From: Desulfuromonas sp.
GTDB lineage: Bacteria; Desulfobacterota; Desulfuromonadia; Desulfuromonadales; BM515
DNA length: 44,598 nucleotides
Direction: 5' to 3'
Assembly: GCA_002869635.1 (NCBI GenBank)
Contig: PKUF01000032.1
Span: 1-44,598 of the forward strand
Shown: piece by piece, positions 36,789 to 44,598 of the stretch
Numbering within the stretch: the stretch's first letter is position 1
How the letters are laid out: every line of letters begins with the position of its first letter
The notes under the pieces: model-generated
The model's database searches: none
What the model was told of the DNA's origin: nothing
The model's input: the letters and a program-made list of their open reading frames with translations, nothing else
Program-made: the position numbers and the translations under genes

Positions 36789-37409
36789 ATGGCAACACGC
36801 GTTCAAATCGTCTTTTACAGTATGTACGGCCACATCTACGATCTCGCCGAATCGATCGCCGCAGGAGTCCGTGAGGTTCCGGGCTGCGAAGCGACCCTGT
36901 TGCAGGTGCCCGAACTGGTGCCCCCGGAGGTTCTCGAACAGTTCGGCGCCACCGAAGCACGGGCCCGCTTTTCCCACATCCCTCTCGCCTCGGTGGAGGG
37001 GCTGGCCGAAGCCGACGCCATTATTTTCGGCACCCCGACCCGCTTTGGCAACATGAGCGCCCAGATGCGCAACTTCCTCGACCAGACCGGTGGGCTCTGG
37101 ATGAAGGGAGCACTCATCGGCAAGGTCGGCAGCGCCTTTGCCTCCACCGCCAGCCAGCATGGCGGGCAGGAGACGACGTTGACCTCCTTCCACACCACCC
37201 TACTGCACCATGGCATGGTCGTCGTCGGCGTCCCCTACTCGGAACCGGCTCTGCTCACCATGGATGAGGTCAGCGGCGGCACCCCCTACGGCGCCACCAC
37301 TCTCGCCGGCGGCGACGGCTCCCGCCAGGTCAGCGAAAACGAAAAGGTGATCGCCCGCTTCCAGGGCCGGCATGTCGCCGAGATCGCGACCCGCCTCAAA
37401 CAGGGATAG
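36789..37409 (+). CDS. wrbA: WrbA-family NAD(P)H:quinone oxidoreductase
   Basis: The 206-aa flavodoxin-like protein reduces quinones by two electrons with FMN and NAD(P)H. Motifs are [16 protein letters not shown] (FMN phosphate loop), [27 protein letters not shown] and [19 protein letters not shown], which define WrbA. I use ATG 36789 with AAGGAG upstream; the track ORF adds 51 leader codons. It is a single-gene unit closed by a strong terminator and divergent from the PHP gene. Confidence 0.97.
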   Translation: MATRVQIVFYSMYGHIYDLAESIAAGVREVPGCEATLLQVPELVPPEVLEQFGATEARARFSHIPLASVEGLAEADAIIFGTPTRFGNMSAQMRNFLDQTGGLWMKGALIGKVGSAFASTASQHGGQETTLTSFHTTLLHHGMVVVGVPYSEPALLTMDEVSGGTPYGATTLAGGDGSRQVSENEKVIARFQGRHVAEIATRLKQG

Positions 37410-37426
37410 TTTTCCTACCTATCACC

Positions 37427-37466
37427 AAAAAGAGCGGAGTCGGCATGGCCGACTCCGCTCTTTTTT
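37427..37466. terminator. Terminator downstream of wrbA
   Basis: AAAAAGAGCGGAGTCGGC pairs perfectly with its complement around an ATG loop and ends in TTTTTT. It may serve both wrbA and the convergent small membrane gene. Confidence 0.92.
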
Positions 37467-37489
37467 ATCCGTTCATACAAAACTCTGCC

Positions 37490-37861
37490 TCAGACAACCA
37501 AATGCTTTTTCTTCCGCCCCAAGGTGAAGGGATGCGCCTGACGACTGATGATGAAGTCGACGATGATCTTCATCCAAAGGGTGATCCCGGCGATCTCGAT
37601 CCAACGATCAAAGGTGTAGAACCCCAAAGGGATAGTGACCGCTAGCCAGACCGCCACTCCCCCACCGATCAGATTGGTTAATCCGGTAAAGGGTGCATAG
37701 CGTCCGGGATTGGCGGGGGCCTCCCCTTTTTTCAAAGCGACCTCGGCATAATCCTTCTTGATAAAGATCCGCCAGGATCGCCGCAACCAAAAAAAGGAGA
37801 CGGGAAAGAGCGCCAGATAGAGAACCCAAGTCAAAACAAAACGAGCAAGATCATGATTCAT
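37490..37861 (-). CDS. Small membrane protein of unknown function
   Basis: The 123-aa product has hydrophobic segments at about 8-26, 60-80 and 90-108, joined by charged stretches, and a basic C-terminus (GRKKKHLVV). I do not recognise the family. I chose ATG 37861 because GGAGATGTCT precedes it; the track begins 4 codons earlier. It converges on wrbA and lies upstream of the symporter terminator on the same strand, so it is probably a separate unit. Confidence 0.8.
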   Translation of the reverse strand: MNHDLARFVLTWVLYLALFPVSFFWLRRSWRIFIKKDYAEVALKKGEAPANPGRYAPFTGLTNLIGGGVAVWLAVTIPLGFYTFDRWIEIAGITLWMKIIVDFIISRQAHPFTLGRKKKHLVV

Positions 37862-37940
37862 AGACATCTCCATCGTCGGGTCAGGGGAAGATCAAGCGTA
37901 TCACACTGAACATCTCAATTTTTGCCCCCACATATGGCGG

Positions 37941-37974
37941 GAGAAAGAGCCCCGCCAGATCCTCTGGCGGGGCT
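37941..37974 (-). terminator. Terminator of the symporter operon
   Basis: On the minus strand the 12-bp stem AGCCCCGCCAGA/TCTGGCGGGGCT with a three-base loop is followed by CTTTCTC. It lies about 40 bp after the symporter stop. Confidence 0.87.
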
Positions 37975-38014
37975 GATCAACATACCCTCACTTCACGTGA
38001 GACCGTTGCAAGAT

Positions 38015-39817
38015 TTAATGCGAACCATCAACAGCTTTCGAGCCGCGGGGGATACGAACTTGCTCGACCATGTCGGCAATATCGCTCGGGACCGGAGTCG
38101 TCATGTTCTTCACCGCAAAGGCGACGGCGAAGTTGACGATGGCCCCGATGGTCCCGAAGGCGTTCGGCTCGATGCCGAAGAAGAAGTTTGCCTCTCCACC
38201 GAAGAGACCGAGGAACTCCGTCCCCTTGATGAAGAACAGACCTTTATGAGCGAAGACATAGAGCATGGTGACCCCGATACCGGCAAGCATACCAGCCATA
38301 GCACCCTGCTTGTTCATGGTCTTGCTAAAGATCCCCATCATCAGCGCCGGGAAGATTGAGCTGGCAGCGAGACCAAAGGCAATGGCCACGGTACCGGCAG
38401 CAAAGTCTGGCGGATGAAGGCCGAGAATACCGGCGACGACAATGGCGCACGCCATGGCAATCTTACCGGCCATCAGCTCACCCTTTTCCGAGAGGTCAGG
38501 CATGAACTTCTCTTTGAGCAGGTCGTGGGAGATCGCTGAGGAAATCGCGAGGAGCAAACCGGCGGCGGTGGAGAGCGCGGCGGCAAGACCACCGGCGGCG
38601 ACCAGCGCGATAACCCAGTTGGGCAGCATGGCGATCTCAGGATTGGCGAGAACCATGATGTCCTTGTTAACGGTCAGCTCGTTCCCTTTCCAGCCAGCCG
38701 CTTCAAACTTGGGATCACTGCTCTTGTCATTGTAGTACTGGATGCGGCCGTCGCCGTTTTTGTCTTCGAACTTGAGCAGACCGGTGACTTCCCAGCGCTT
38801 CATCCACGCCGGCCGCTCGTCATAAACAATCTGGGAGCCAGAAGCCGTAATGTCCGTCAGCGTCCCTGAAACGATACCGGGGTTGACAGTCTTCAGAAGG
38901 TTCATCTGTGCCATCGCCGCCACGGCCGGAGCTGTCGTGTAGAGAAGGGCGATAAAGACGAGAGCCCAACCGGCAGATGAACGGGCGTCTTTAACCTTGG
39001 GAACCGTGAAGAAGCGGACGATAACGTGCGGCAGACCGGCCGTTCCCAACATCAGGGAGACCGTATAAACAAAGGTATTGAGCATGCTGCCACGCCAGTG
39101 CGTCGTGTACTGGGCGAAGCCGAGATCGGTCACGATCTGGTCGAGTTTGTCAAGCAAGGCGATGTTGGAACCGACCATGTCGGAGCCGAGCCCAAGCTGG
39201 GGGATCGGATTCCCGGTGAGATGCAGCGAGATAAAAACTGCAGGGACGGTGTAAGCGAGGATCAGGACGCAGTACTGGGCGACCTGGGTGTAGGTGATCC
39301 CTTTCATGCCGCCGAAGACCGCGTACATGAAGACGATCCCCATCCCGATATAGATCCCGGTAGCGTTGGAGACGCCGAGGAAGCGGGAGAAGGCAACCCC
39401 GACACCAGTCATCTGGCCGATGATATAGGTGGTTGACGCGATCAACAGACAGATAACCGCGACCGTACTCGCCCCCTTGGAATAGTACCGAGAACCGAAA
39501 AATTGAGGGACGGTAAACTTGCCGAACTTACGCAAATAGGGCGCAAGCAACATGGCGAGAAGAACGTAGCCACCGGTCCAGCCCATCAAGAAGAGACATC
39601 CCCCGTAACCGAAGGCGGCTATCAGGCCGGCCATGGAGATGAAGGAGGCTGCGGACATCCAGTCGGCGCCGGTCGCCATCCCGTTCAGAACGGGGTGGAC
39701 TCCACCGCCAGCAACGTAAAACTCCTTGGTACTCCCCGCACGGGCCCATATGGCAATACCGATATAGAGCGCGAAGGTGATACCGACGATGATGTATGTC
39801 GTTGTTTGAAGCTCCAT
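38015..39817 (-). CDS. Sodium:solute symporter, large subunit (VC_2705 subfamily, acetate-permease-like)
   Basis: The 600-aa protein has about 13 membrane spans of the SSS fold, with EFYVAGGGVHPVLNGMATGADWMSAASFI at the start and the GAMAGMLAGIGVTM region late. It couples Na+ to uptake of a small solute, and in Geobacter relatives this type is associated with acetate. A non-membrane insert at about residues 325-395 contains an EF-hand-like loop (DKNGDGRIQYYN). The gene follows the DUF4212 small subunit by 15 bp, the standard order for this two-gene system. Substrate assignment is by family only. Confidence 0.93.
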   Translation of the reverse strand: MELQTTTYIIVGITFALYIGIAIWARAGSTKEFYVAGGGVHPVLNGMATGADWMSAASFISMAGLIAAFGYGGCLFLMGWTGGYVLLAMLLAPYLRKFGKFTVPQFFGSRYYSKGASTVAVICLLIASTTYIIGQMTGVGVAFSRFLGVSNATGIYIGMGIVFMYAVFGGMKGITYTQVAQYCVLILAYTVPAVFISLHLTGNPIPQLGLGSDMVGSNIALLDKLDQIVTDLGFAQYTTHWRGSMLNTFVYTVSLMLGTAGLPHVIVRFFTVPKVKDARSSAGWALVFIALLYTTAPAVAAMAQMNLLKTVNPGIVSGTLTDITASGSQIVYDERPAWMKRWEVTGLLKFEDKNGDGRIQYYNDKSSDPKFEAAGWKGNELTVNKDIMVLANPEIAMLPNWVIALVAAGGLAAALSTAAGLLLAISSAISHDLLKEKFMPDLSEKGELMAGKIAMACAIVVAGILGLHPPDFAAGTVAIAFGLAASSIFPALMMGIFSKTMNKQGAMAGMLAGIGVTMLYVFAHKGLFFIKGTEFLGLFGGEANFFFGIEPNAFGTIGAIVNFAVAFAVKNMTTPVPSDIADMVEQVRIPRGSKAVDGSH

Positions 39818-39832
39818 GGTATCCTCTCCTCC

Positions 39833-40090
39833 CTAGTCTTCGTGAACGTCGAATTTTTCGTCGATCTGTCCCATTTTTTTCGCATAGAAAAAGATGAGCG
39901 CCACGAAACAATAAATCGACCCTTGCTGGGCGAACCAGAAACCGAGTGGATACCCTCCCAAATGAATGTTGTTGAGCACCGGAGCCAGCAAGATTCCGAA
40001 GCCGTACGAAACGACGAACCAGACGATCAGGACGTTCCTGATCAGACCGAGTGTCGCCTTCCAATAGCCTTCACCGTCGTGTTGCACCAT
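39833..40090 (-). CDS. DUF4212 small subunit of the sodium:solute symporter
   Basis: The 85-aa protein has two membrane segments (about 17-38 and 50-69), YWKATLGLIRNVLIVWFVVSYG and GFWFAQQGSIYCFVALIFFYAKKMGQID, typical of the small partner (Na_symport_sm) encoded before VC_2705-type symporters. I use ATG 40090 after AGGAGGCAATT; the track ORF adds 30 leader codons. Its exact role in the transporter is not known; assembly or gating is likely. Confidence 0.94.
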   Translation of the reverse strand: MVQHDGEGYWKATLGLIRNVLIVWFVVSYGFGILLAPVLNNIHLGGYPLGFWFAQQGSIYCFVALIFFYAKKMGQIDEKFDVHED

Positions 40091-40602
40091 AATTGCCTCC
40101 TCTCGTTGTCCTTGGAGATAACTGCCAACCGACTGACCCCTGCTGTCGCAACGGGTCCCACACTCTCTCTTTCCTCCCAACTTTCAAGATGTTTTGAACC
40201 ATAAGTTCAAAATCACGACAAAACCAAAAACAGGTCAAAAAACGTTACCCGCAGCAAAACTCTACAACACTATTTTTTGTTTTCAAGTATCAATAAAACA
40301 TTGTTTTCAAAAAAGCCAAAAAACCCGTTTTCGTCGTCCCAATACTACGGCGGCACGAAACCAATATCAACACAAAAATATAACCCTGTTTGATTTTTCT
40401 CCAAGCCTTTACACATCCGCAATCATTTCAGCATGTTACAAAGACCTAATCTTCCCCCCAGGCGCCACACAAAGAAGAAAAACCAGCTCCGAACCGCCAC
40501 AAGAGCCCCCCGTTTAGCCAAAAAAAGAGCTTGAATGCGATTGTGTTCTCAGAAAGAGCGCTATACAATTTCGACTTAGATCGTTTCAGCCATGGAGGCG
40601 GC
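40091..40602. other. AT-rich divergent intergenic region
   Basis: About 510 bp lie between the symporter operon and the CBS/DUF294 gene, AT-richer than the flanks. Two copies of TTGTTTTCAA (40277-40286 and 40301-40310) are 24 bp apart and could be a regulator site. TATACAAT at 40562-40569 with TTGTGT 15 bp upstream is a possible weak promoter for the right-hand gene. No RNA gene or clear terminator was seen. Confidence 0.5.
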
Positions 40603-42060
40603 ATGACGCACGGCCCATTCAACGAAGAGAGCCTTTTCTTTCTTCAGGTGGAAGCTCTCCGCAAGGGACCTGCCATCACCTGCGACCAGGGCACCACCGT
40701 CATCAATGCGGCAAACCTGATGCGCGAACACGACGTTTCAGGGCTGGTCGTTCTCGTCGATGGTGCCCCCAGGGGGATATTCTCACTGCGCGACCTACGC
40801 AACCTGATCGCCAGCGCTCCACGCAACATTGAACACGAACGCGTCGCCACCCACATGTCATCCTCCTTGATCACCCTCTCTCACCGTGCTTACGTTTTTG
40901 AAGCAATCTTCAAGATGGCCAAGCACGACATTCACCGCCTCGCCCTGACAGGAGACAACGGCGAACTCCTGGGCGTGTTGACCGGCTCAGACTTGCTACG
41001 ATCCCGGACCCGCACCCCCCTCTACCTCAATCAAGAGATCGAGGCCGCCACGTCGATTGAACAACTTCGCGCACTCAACGAGAAGATGCTCGAAACCATC
41101 CGCTTTGCCACCCGCGCCGGCGCCGACGCCCGCAGCCTGGTTCAGCTGATCTCCCACTTCAACGACTCCTTCAGCCTGCGAATCATTGCCCTGCTCAACG
41201 AAAAAGAAGGGGTCAGTCTCCCCCAAGGAGCGGCCTACCTCGCCCTCGGCAGCGAAGGCCGCAACGAGCAGACCCTGCGCACCGACCAGGACAGTGCCAT
41301 CGTCTACCGCGACGGCCTCTCCGAGGCGGATCAACAACAGATGGCCTACTTCGCCACCCGCCTGGTCGACTCTCTCGAACAGGTTGGCGTTCCACGTTGC
41401 CCCGGTGACACCATGGCGAGCAACCCTCTGTGGCGCCACAGCCTGTCAAGCTGGCGCGACACCGTCGACCACTGGATCAACACCCCGACTCCCGACAACA
41501 TGGTCAATTTCGGCATGTTTCAGGATCTTCGCACCCTGCATGGCGATCCCGACCTTGAAAGAGAGTTGCGTCAACATATCTGCGATAGCGTCAAGCACCA
41601 CACTCTCTTCCTGCCCCACATGGCGCGCCATATCGTCCGCTTCACCCCACCGCTCGGCATGTTCGGACGTATCAAGGTCGAGCGCCGCGGCGAACATCGC
41701 GGCACCCTCGACCTTAAAAAAGCGGGAATTTTCGCCCTCACCATCGGCACCAGCCTGCTCGCACTCGAATCTGGAATCGTCGGGGGGAGCACCTGGAACA
41801 AGTTCGACCTTTTGGCACAAAAAAAGGTTTTCATCGCCAGCGACTTGCTGCCCATCGAAGAGGCGTTCACCTTTCTCGTCCACCTGCGCCTGCAACGACA
41901 GCTGCGCGCCATCGCCGAAGGGAAACCACCCAGCAACCACGTCGACCCCCTGATCCTCTCGGACCACGACCGCGAAAAACTACGCGGCTCCTTACGGGGG
42001 GTCAGCTCCTTGCTCAAAATCCTCACCGATCGCTACCAGATCAACTTCATCGCCCGATAG
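40603..42060 (+). CDS. CBS-pair / DUF294 nucleotidyltransferase-like protein
   Basis: The 485-aa protein starts at ATG 40603 with GGAGG directly upstream; the track start at 40531 is a TTG in the leader. A CBS pair spans about 20-145 (TTVINAANLMREHDVSGLVVL, KMAKHDIHRLALTG). A DUF294 nucleotidyltransferase domain follows, with LGSEGRNEQTLRTDQDSAIVY (GS...DxD-type), and a C-terminal DUF294_C helical domain. It resembles GlnD-type uridylyltransferases, but its substrate is unknown. Genes of this type often neighbour VC_2705 symporters, so it may regulate transport in response to adenylate binding. Confidence 0.9.
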   Translation: MTHGPFNEESLFFLQVEALRKGPAITCDQGTTVINAANLMREHDVSGLVVLVDGAPRGIFSLRDLRNLIASAPRNIEHERVATHMSSSLITLSHRAYVFEAIFKMAKHDIHRLALTGDNGELLGVLTGSDLLRSRTRTPLYLNQEIEAATSIEQLRALNEKMLETIRFATRAGADARSLVQLISHFNDSFSLRIIALLNEKEGVSLPQGAAYLALGSEGRNEQTLRTDQDSAIVYRDGLSEADQQQMAYFATRLVDSLEQVGVPRCPGDTMASNPLWRHSLSSWRDTVDHWINTPTPDNMVNFGMFQDLRTLHGDPDLERELRQHICDSVKHHTLFLPHMARHIVRFTPPLGMFGRIKVERRGEHRGTLDLKKAGIFALTIGTSLLALESGIVGGSTWNKFDLLAQKKVFIASDLLPIEEAFTFLVHLRLQRQLRAIAEGKPPSNHVDPLILSDHDREKLRGSLRGVSSLLKILTDRYQINFIAR

Positions 42061-42075
42061 GCCTCCCCGCCGACA

Positions 42076-43152
42076 ATGGCACATTCCCTGAAGGATCTCG
42101 CCGTGACGATTCGCCAGCAACTCGAAGAGAGAGAGCAACAGACCCTCGCCCCCCACGCCTGTCTCAGCAGCGAGAGCCGTGGGCGCTTACGCCCCGAGCC
42201 CCCCTGCCCCCTGCGCACCGCCTTTCAGCACGACCGAGACCGGATCCTGCACAGCAAGGCGTTTCGTCGCCTCAAACACAAAACTCAGGTCTTTCTCGCT
42301 CCGGAAGGGGATCACTATCGCACCCGCCTGACCCATACCCTTGAGGTTGCCCAAATCGCCCGCACGGTGGCCCGAGCCCTCGCCCTCAACGAAGACCTCA
42401 CCGAGGCGATCGCTCTCGGCCACGACCTTGGGCACACCCCCTTTGGCCATGCCGGAGAACGGATTCTGCACGAACTCGCCCCGGAAGGCTTTCACCATGT
42501 GCGCCAAAGCCTGCGGGTCGTCGATCGGCTCGAAAAGGAAGGAGACGGCCTCAACCTTTGTGAAGAGGTGCGCGACGGGATCCTTAAACACTCCAAGGGG
42601 CTCGGCCCCCTCACCGGCTTCAGGCCCGACCACCTCCCCTTCACACGCGAAGGGCAGATCGTCCGCCTTGCCGACGTCATCGCTTACGTCAACCACGACC
42701 TCGACGATGCTCTTCGATCAGGACTCATTGCCGCCACTGCTCTCCCCGAGAGCCTTCTCGCCCCTTTAGGCCAGCGTCACAGCGAGCGGATCAACAGCAT
42801 GGTACGCGACCTGATTGAAACCTCGGTCGCCAGCGCCGACCTGACCATCGCCCTCTCCCCCCCTATCCTTGAGGCGGTCGAGACCTTACGCGGCTGGCTC
42901 TACACCCACGTCTATCGCTGCGCCACCGTCGAGGACGACTTTCAAAAAGCTGCACGGGTCATTCGCGAGCTCTTCAACTATTTCCTCAAAAATGAAGAAG
43001 CGCTGCTCCGCTGCGGCGGCGTACGCCCTCCCGACGACACGATCGAAACCGCAGTGACCGACTTCATCGCCGGAATGACCGACCGCTACGCCCTCAACCT
43101 CTATCACCAGCTCTTTCTTCCTCAGCCATGGAAAAACATCCAGACCCCATAA
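42076..43152 (+). CDS. dgt: Deoxyguanosinetriphosphate triphosphohydrolase-like protein
   Basis: This HD-domain enzyme removes triphosphate from dNTPs. The 358-aa protein has FQHDRDRILHSKAFRRLKHKTQVF, RTRLTHTLEVAQIAR, the HD metal site LGHDLGHTPFGHAGE and RLADVIAYVNHDLDDA, all diagnostic of Dgt type 2. Length is shorter than E. coli Dgt (505) and fits the type 2 form. It begins 15 bp after the DUF294 gene and so is probably co-transcribed. Confidence 0.95.
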   Translation: MAHSLKDLAVTIRQQLEEREQQTLAPHACLSSESRGRLRPEPPCPLRTAFQHDRDRILHSKAFRRLKHKTQVFLAPEGDHYRTRLTHTLEVAQIARTVARALALNEDLTEAIALGHDLGHTPFGHAGERILHELAPEGFHHVRQSLRVVDRLEKEGDGLNLCEEVRDGILKHSKGLGPLTGFRPDHLPFTREGQIVRLADVIAYVNHDLDDALRSGLIAATALPESLLAPLGQRHSERINSMVRDLIETSVASADLTIALSPPILEAVETLRGWLYTHVYRCATVEDDFQKAARVIRELFNYFLKNEEALLRCGGVRPPDDTIETAVTDFIAGMTDRYALNLYHQLFLPQPWKNIQTP

Positions 43153-43263
43153 CCCCTTGAATTTCCCGGTTAAAACTATTGACACCCCCAGCCCCCTGTG
43201 ATAGCGTTGTGAGCACTTTGCCCTGTTGTTTCGACCACTTGACCGATACCCGGAAAACTGCCC

Positions 43264-43713
43264 ATGTCCCCAGCGGCCCAGATGCATCTGGTGTTTCGTC
43301 TTTACGGCATCGGATTCGCACTGCCTCTTTCTGACCTGGTGGAAATCCGGGAGACGCCGGAATGTCCTCTCGACCCGTCACTGGCGGCACCAACGGAGCA
43401 TATTCTCGGCGTGATTCAGTTACGCGACGAGCAACTTCCCCTCAGGGACCTGCGAACCCTGATGCGTCTCCCCTCACGGGGAGCGGAAGAGCCGGTCACC
43501 CTGATCCTCAACGGGCAAGAAGGGGCTTGGGGGGTTCGGGTTGATGAGGTGGAAGGGATTTTCCCTGCGGAGCAGTTTACACCGCGGGAGCTTCCGTTTC
43601 TCCTCGACCCCACACACAAGCGCCCCTACACAACGTTACTTCTGCGGCACAATGAGCCGCTCGTCTCCCTTGAAAGCGACCGCCTCGACAGCGCCTGGGG
43701 GAACCATGAGTGA
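43264..43713 (+). CDS. CheW-like scaffold protein 1
   Basis: The 149-aa protein is one CheW domain: VFRLYGIGFALPLSDLVEIRE at the start, ILGVIQLRDEQLPLRDLRTLM in the middle and GVRVDEVEGIF near the end. CheW proteins link chemoreceptors to the CheA kinase. Its TGA overlaps the second CheW gene by 8 bp (ATGAGTGA), which indicates coupling. No CheA or receptor lies in the window, but the cluster may continue to the right. Confidence 0.88.
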   Translation: MSPAAQMHLVFRLYGIGFALPLSDLVEIRETPECPLDPSLAAPTEHILGVIQLRDEQLPLRDLRTLMRLPSRGAEEPVTLILNGQEGAWGVRVDEVEGIFPAEQFTPRELPFLLDPTHKRPYTTLLLRHNEPLVSLESDRLDSAWGNHE

Positions 43714-44131
43714 GCGACGCATCGCCCTTTTTCGGGCTGGCAAACAGGAGGTCGCTCTCTGGGTCGAAACGGTGCTGCGCATTTTTCCAACCCCCTCCGT
43801 TTATCGGTTACCGCTGATGCCCGGCGGTTTTTCCGGCATTTTCATTGACCAGGAGGAGGTCTTTCCGTTACTCAATTCCAGCCGCTTAAGCCTTCACACG
43901 ACAGCGGCTCAGAGTGACGGCTACATTGTCCTTTGTAGCACCGACCTCGGTGCCGTCGGCCTTGAGATGGACCAGGTTCTGGGGGTTGTCGCTGCAGAAC
44001 AAGGGGAGATCGCACTTACCGAGGAAGAGAGAGGGGCATCTGGCATGACCTCGGTCCATTTCAATCACGCCGGAACCTCTTACCGATTGCTTGATATCGA
44101 AAGGATTGTCGCAGCGCTGCCAAATCGTTAG
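43706..44131 (+). CDS. CheW-like scaffold protein 2
   Basis: The 141-aa protein begins at the ATG overlapping the first CheW gene; the track ORF at 43541 starts out of context inside it. RIALFRAGKQEVALWVETVLRIF, GFSGIFIDQEEVFPLLN and VGLEMDQVLGVV fit a divergent CheW domain. The usual central glycine-rich strand is weak, so it may be specialised. A receiver-domain gene follows after 40 bp. Confidence 0.85.
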   Translation: MSERRIALFRAGKQEVALWVETVLRIFPTPSVYRLPLMPGGFSGIFIDQEEVFPLLNSSRLSLHTTAAQSDGYIVLCSTDLGAVGLEMDQVLGVVAAEQGEIALTEEERGASGMTSVHFNHAGTSYRLLDIERIVAALPNR

Positions 44132-44171
44132 CGCAGCGCCTGTGCCTGTGCCGGAATACATGGAGGCCTGA

Positions 44172-44598
44172 ATGAGCAAGAAACTGCTACTGGCAGATGA
44201 CAGCATTACGATCCAGAAGGTGATCGGCATCACCTTCGCTCAAGAAGACTACGAGCTGACAGTTGTCGACAACGGCGATGCGGCTCTTGAAAAGGCGCGG
44301 GCGATCCAGCCTGACCTGATCCTTGCCGATGTCTTTATGCCGGGCAAAGACGGCTACGAGCTCTGCACGGCGATCAAGCAAGATGCGCAACTTCAGAGCA
44401 CCCCGGTTCTGCTGTTGACCGGGACCTTTGAACCGTTTGACGAGGACAAGGCCCGCTCCTGTGGTGCCAGCGAGTGGATCTCCAAACCCTTTGAGTCTCA
44501 ATCTCTGATCGACTGTGTCGAAGGGCTCCTCGCCCAGAACAGCGGCGCGGCTCCAGCGGCTCCTGCGGCTCCTGCGGCTCCTGCGGCTCCTGCGGCTC
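44172..44598 (+). CDS. Response regulator receiver protein (partial, right edge)
   Basis: The open frame starts at ATG 44172 after GGAGGCCTGA and leaves the window, so the track omits it. Residues 1-120 form a receiver domain: LLLADDSITIQKV (acidic pair), LILADVFMPGKDGYEL (phospho-Asp), LLLTGTFEPF (Thr) and WISKPFE (Lys). A linker of PAA repeats follows. The output domain lies beyond the edge. With the two CheW genes it suggests a chemosensory-type pathway. Confidence 0.92.
   Translation, partial: MSKKLLLADDSITIQKVIGITFAQEDYELTVVDNGDAALEKARAIQPDLILADVFMPGKDGYELCTAIKQDAQLQSTPVLLLTGTFEPFDEDKARSCGASEWISKPFESQSLIDCVEGLLAQNSGAAPAAPAAPAAPAAPAA
44553..44598 (+). repeat. Tandem 9-bp Pro/Ala-coding repeat
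   Basis: The unit GCTCCTGCG is repeated five times up to the window edge and encodes APA/PAA. It is in frame in the receiver-gene linker and could vary in copy number. Confidence 0.85.

Noticed and set aside
40100-40200. Possible sigma-54 promoter for the symporter operon (GTTGGCAGTTATCTCCA)
   Set aside because: TTGGCA fits, but the required GC at the -12 element is absent at the right spacing.

Overview
The window looks like a chromosomal segment from a metal-reducing member of the Desulfuromonadia (Geobacter/Desulfuromonas type). The evidence is a very large multihaem cytochrome built from the alternating CxxxCH...CxxCH pattern typical of that group, a second periplasmic cytochrome, a large Na+:solute symporter with its small partner subunit, a sigma-54 type promoter, a selenocysteine operon, and GC-rich coding sequence. 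This is an inference from gene content; there is no rRNA marker in the window.

Layout. (1) 1-13.98 kb, minus strand: an electron-transfer locus. A near-consensus -24/-12 promoter (13959-13975) precedes a 962-aa secreted NHL/PEGA/VCBS protein and a four-haem cytochrome, followed by a terminator. Next comes a giant cytochrome gene that starts at 9948 and runs off the left edge still open (at least 3316 codons, about 60 CxxCH plus about 17 CX3-8CH motifs). The ORF track misses this gene because it has no stop in the window. (2) 14.2-18.6 kb, plus strand: selA-selB-selD. selD has an in-frame UGA at the catalytic codon and is itself a selenoprotein. selA carries an in-frame UAG at codon 402, although its reading frame continues to an ATGA overlap with selB. 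(3) 18.6-27.5 kb: a K+ channel/RCK protein, a GntR/FCD regulator with paired operators, mltA, a small membrane protein, an SMR transporter, tRNA-Ala(CGC), a GAF histidine kinase, dksA and uvrB. (4) 27.7-30.4 kb: a small accessory patch with a YefM/YoeB toxin-antitoxin pair, a GFA-fold protein, an AT-rich orphan gene resembling a class III nucleotide cyclase, and a YqaA/DedA-like protein. (5) 30.5-37.9 kb: cysS, a secreted hypothetical protein, rsmE-rlmL (overlapping), a PHP phosphoesterase, wrbA and a small membrane protein. (6) 38.0-44.6 kb: the symporter pair, divergent from a CBS/DUF294 nucleotidyltransferase-like gene and dgt, then two CheW-like genes and a receiver-domain gene that runs off the right edge in a 9-bp Pro/Ala repeat.

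How the parts fit: the first locus would carry electrons across or beyond the envelope, with the sigma-54 promoter suggesting tightly controlled expression. The sel operon supplies Sec for selenoenzymes and for its own SelD, which makes the selA amber codon paradoxical. The symporter operon plausibly feeds the cell a small organic acid such as acetate.
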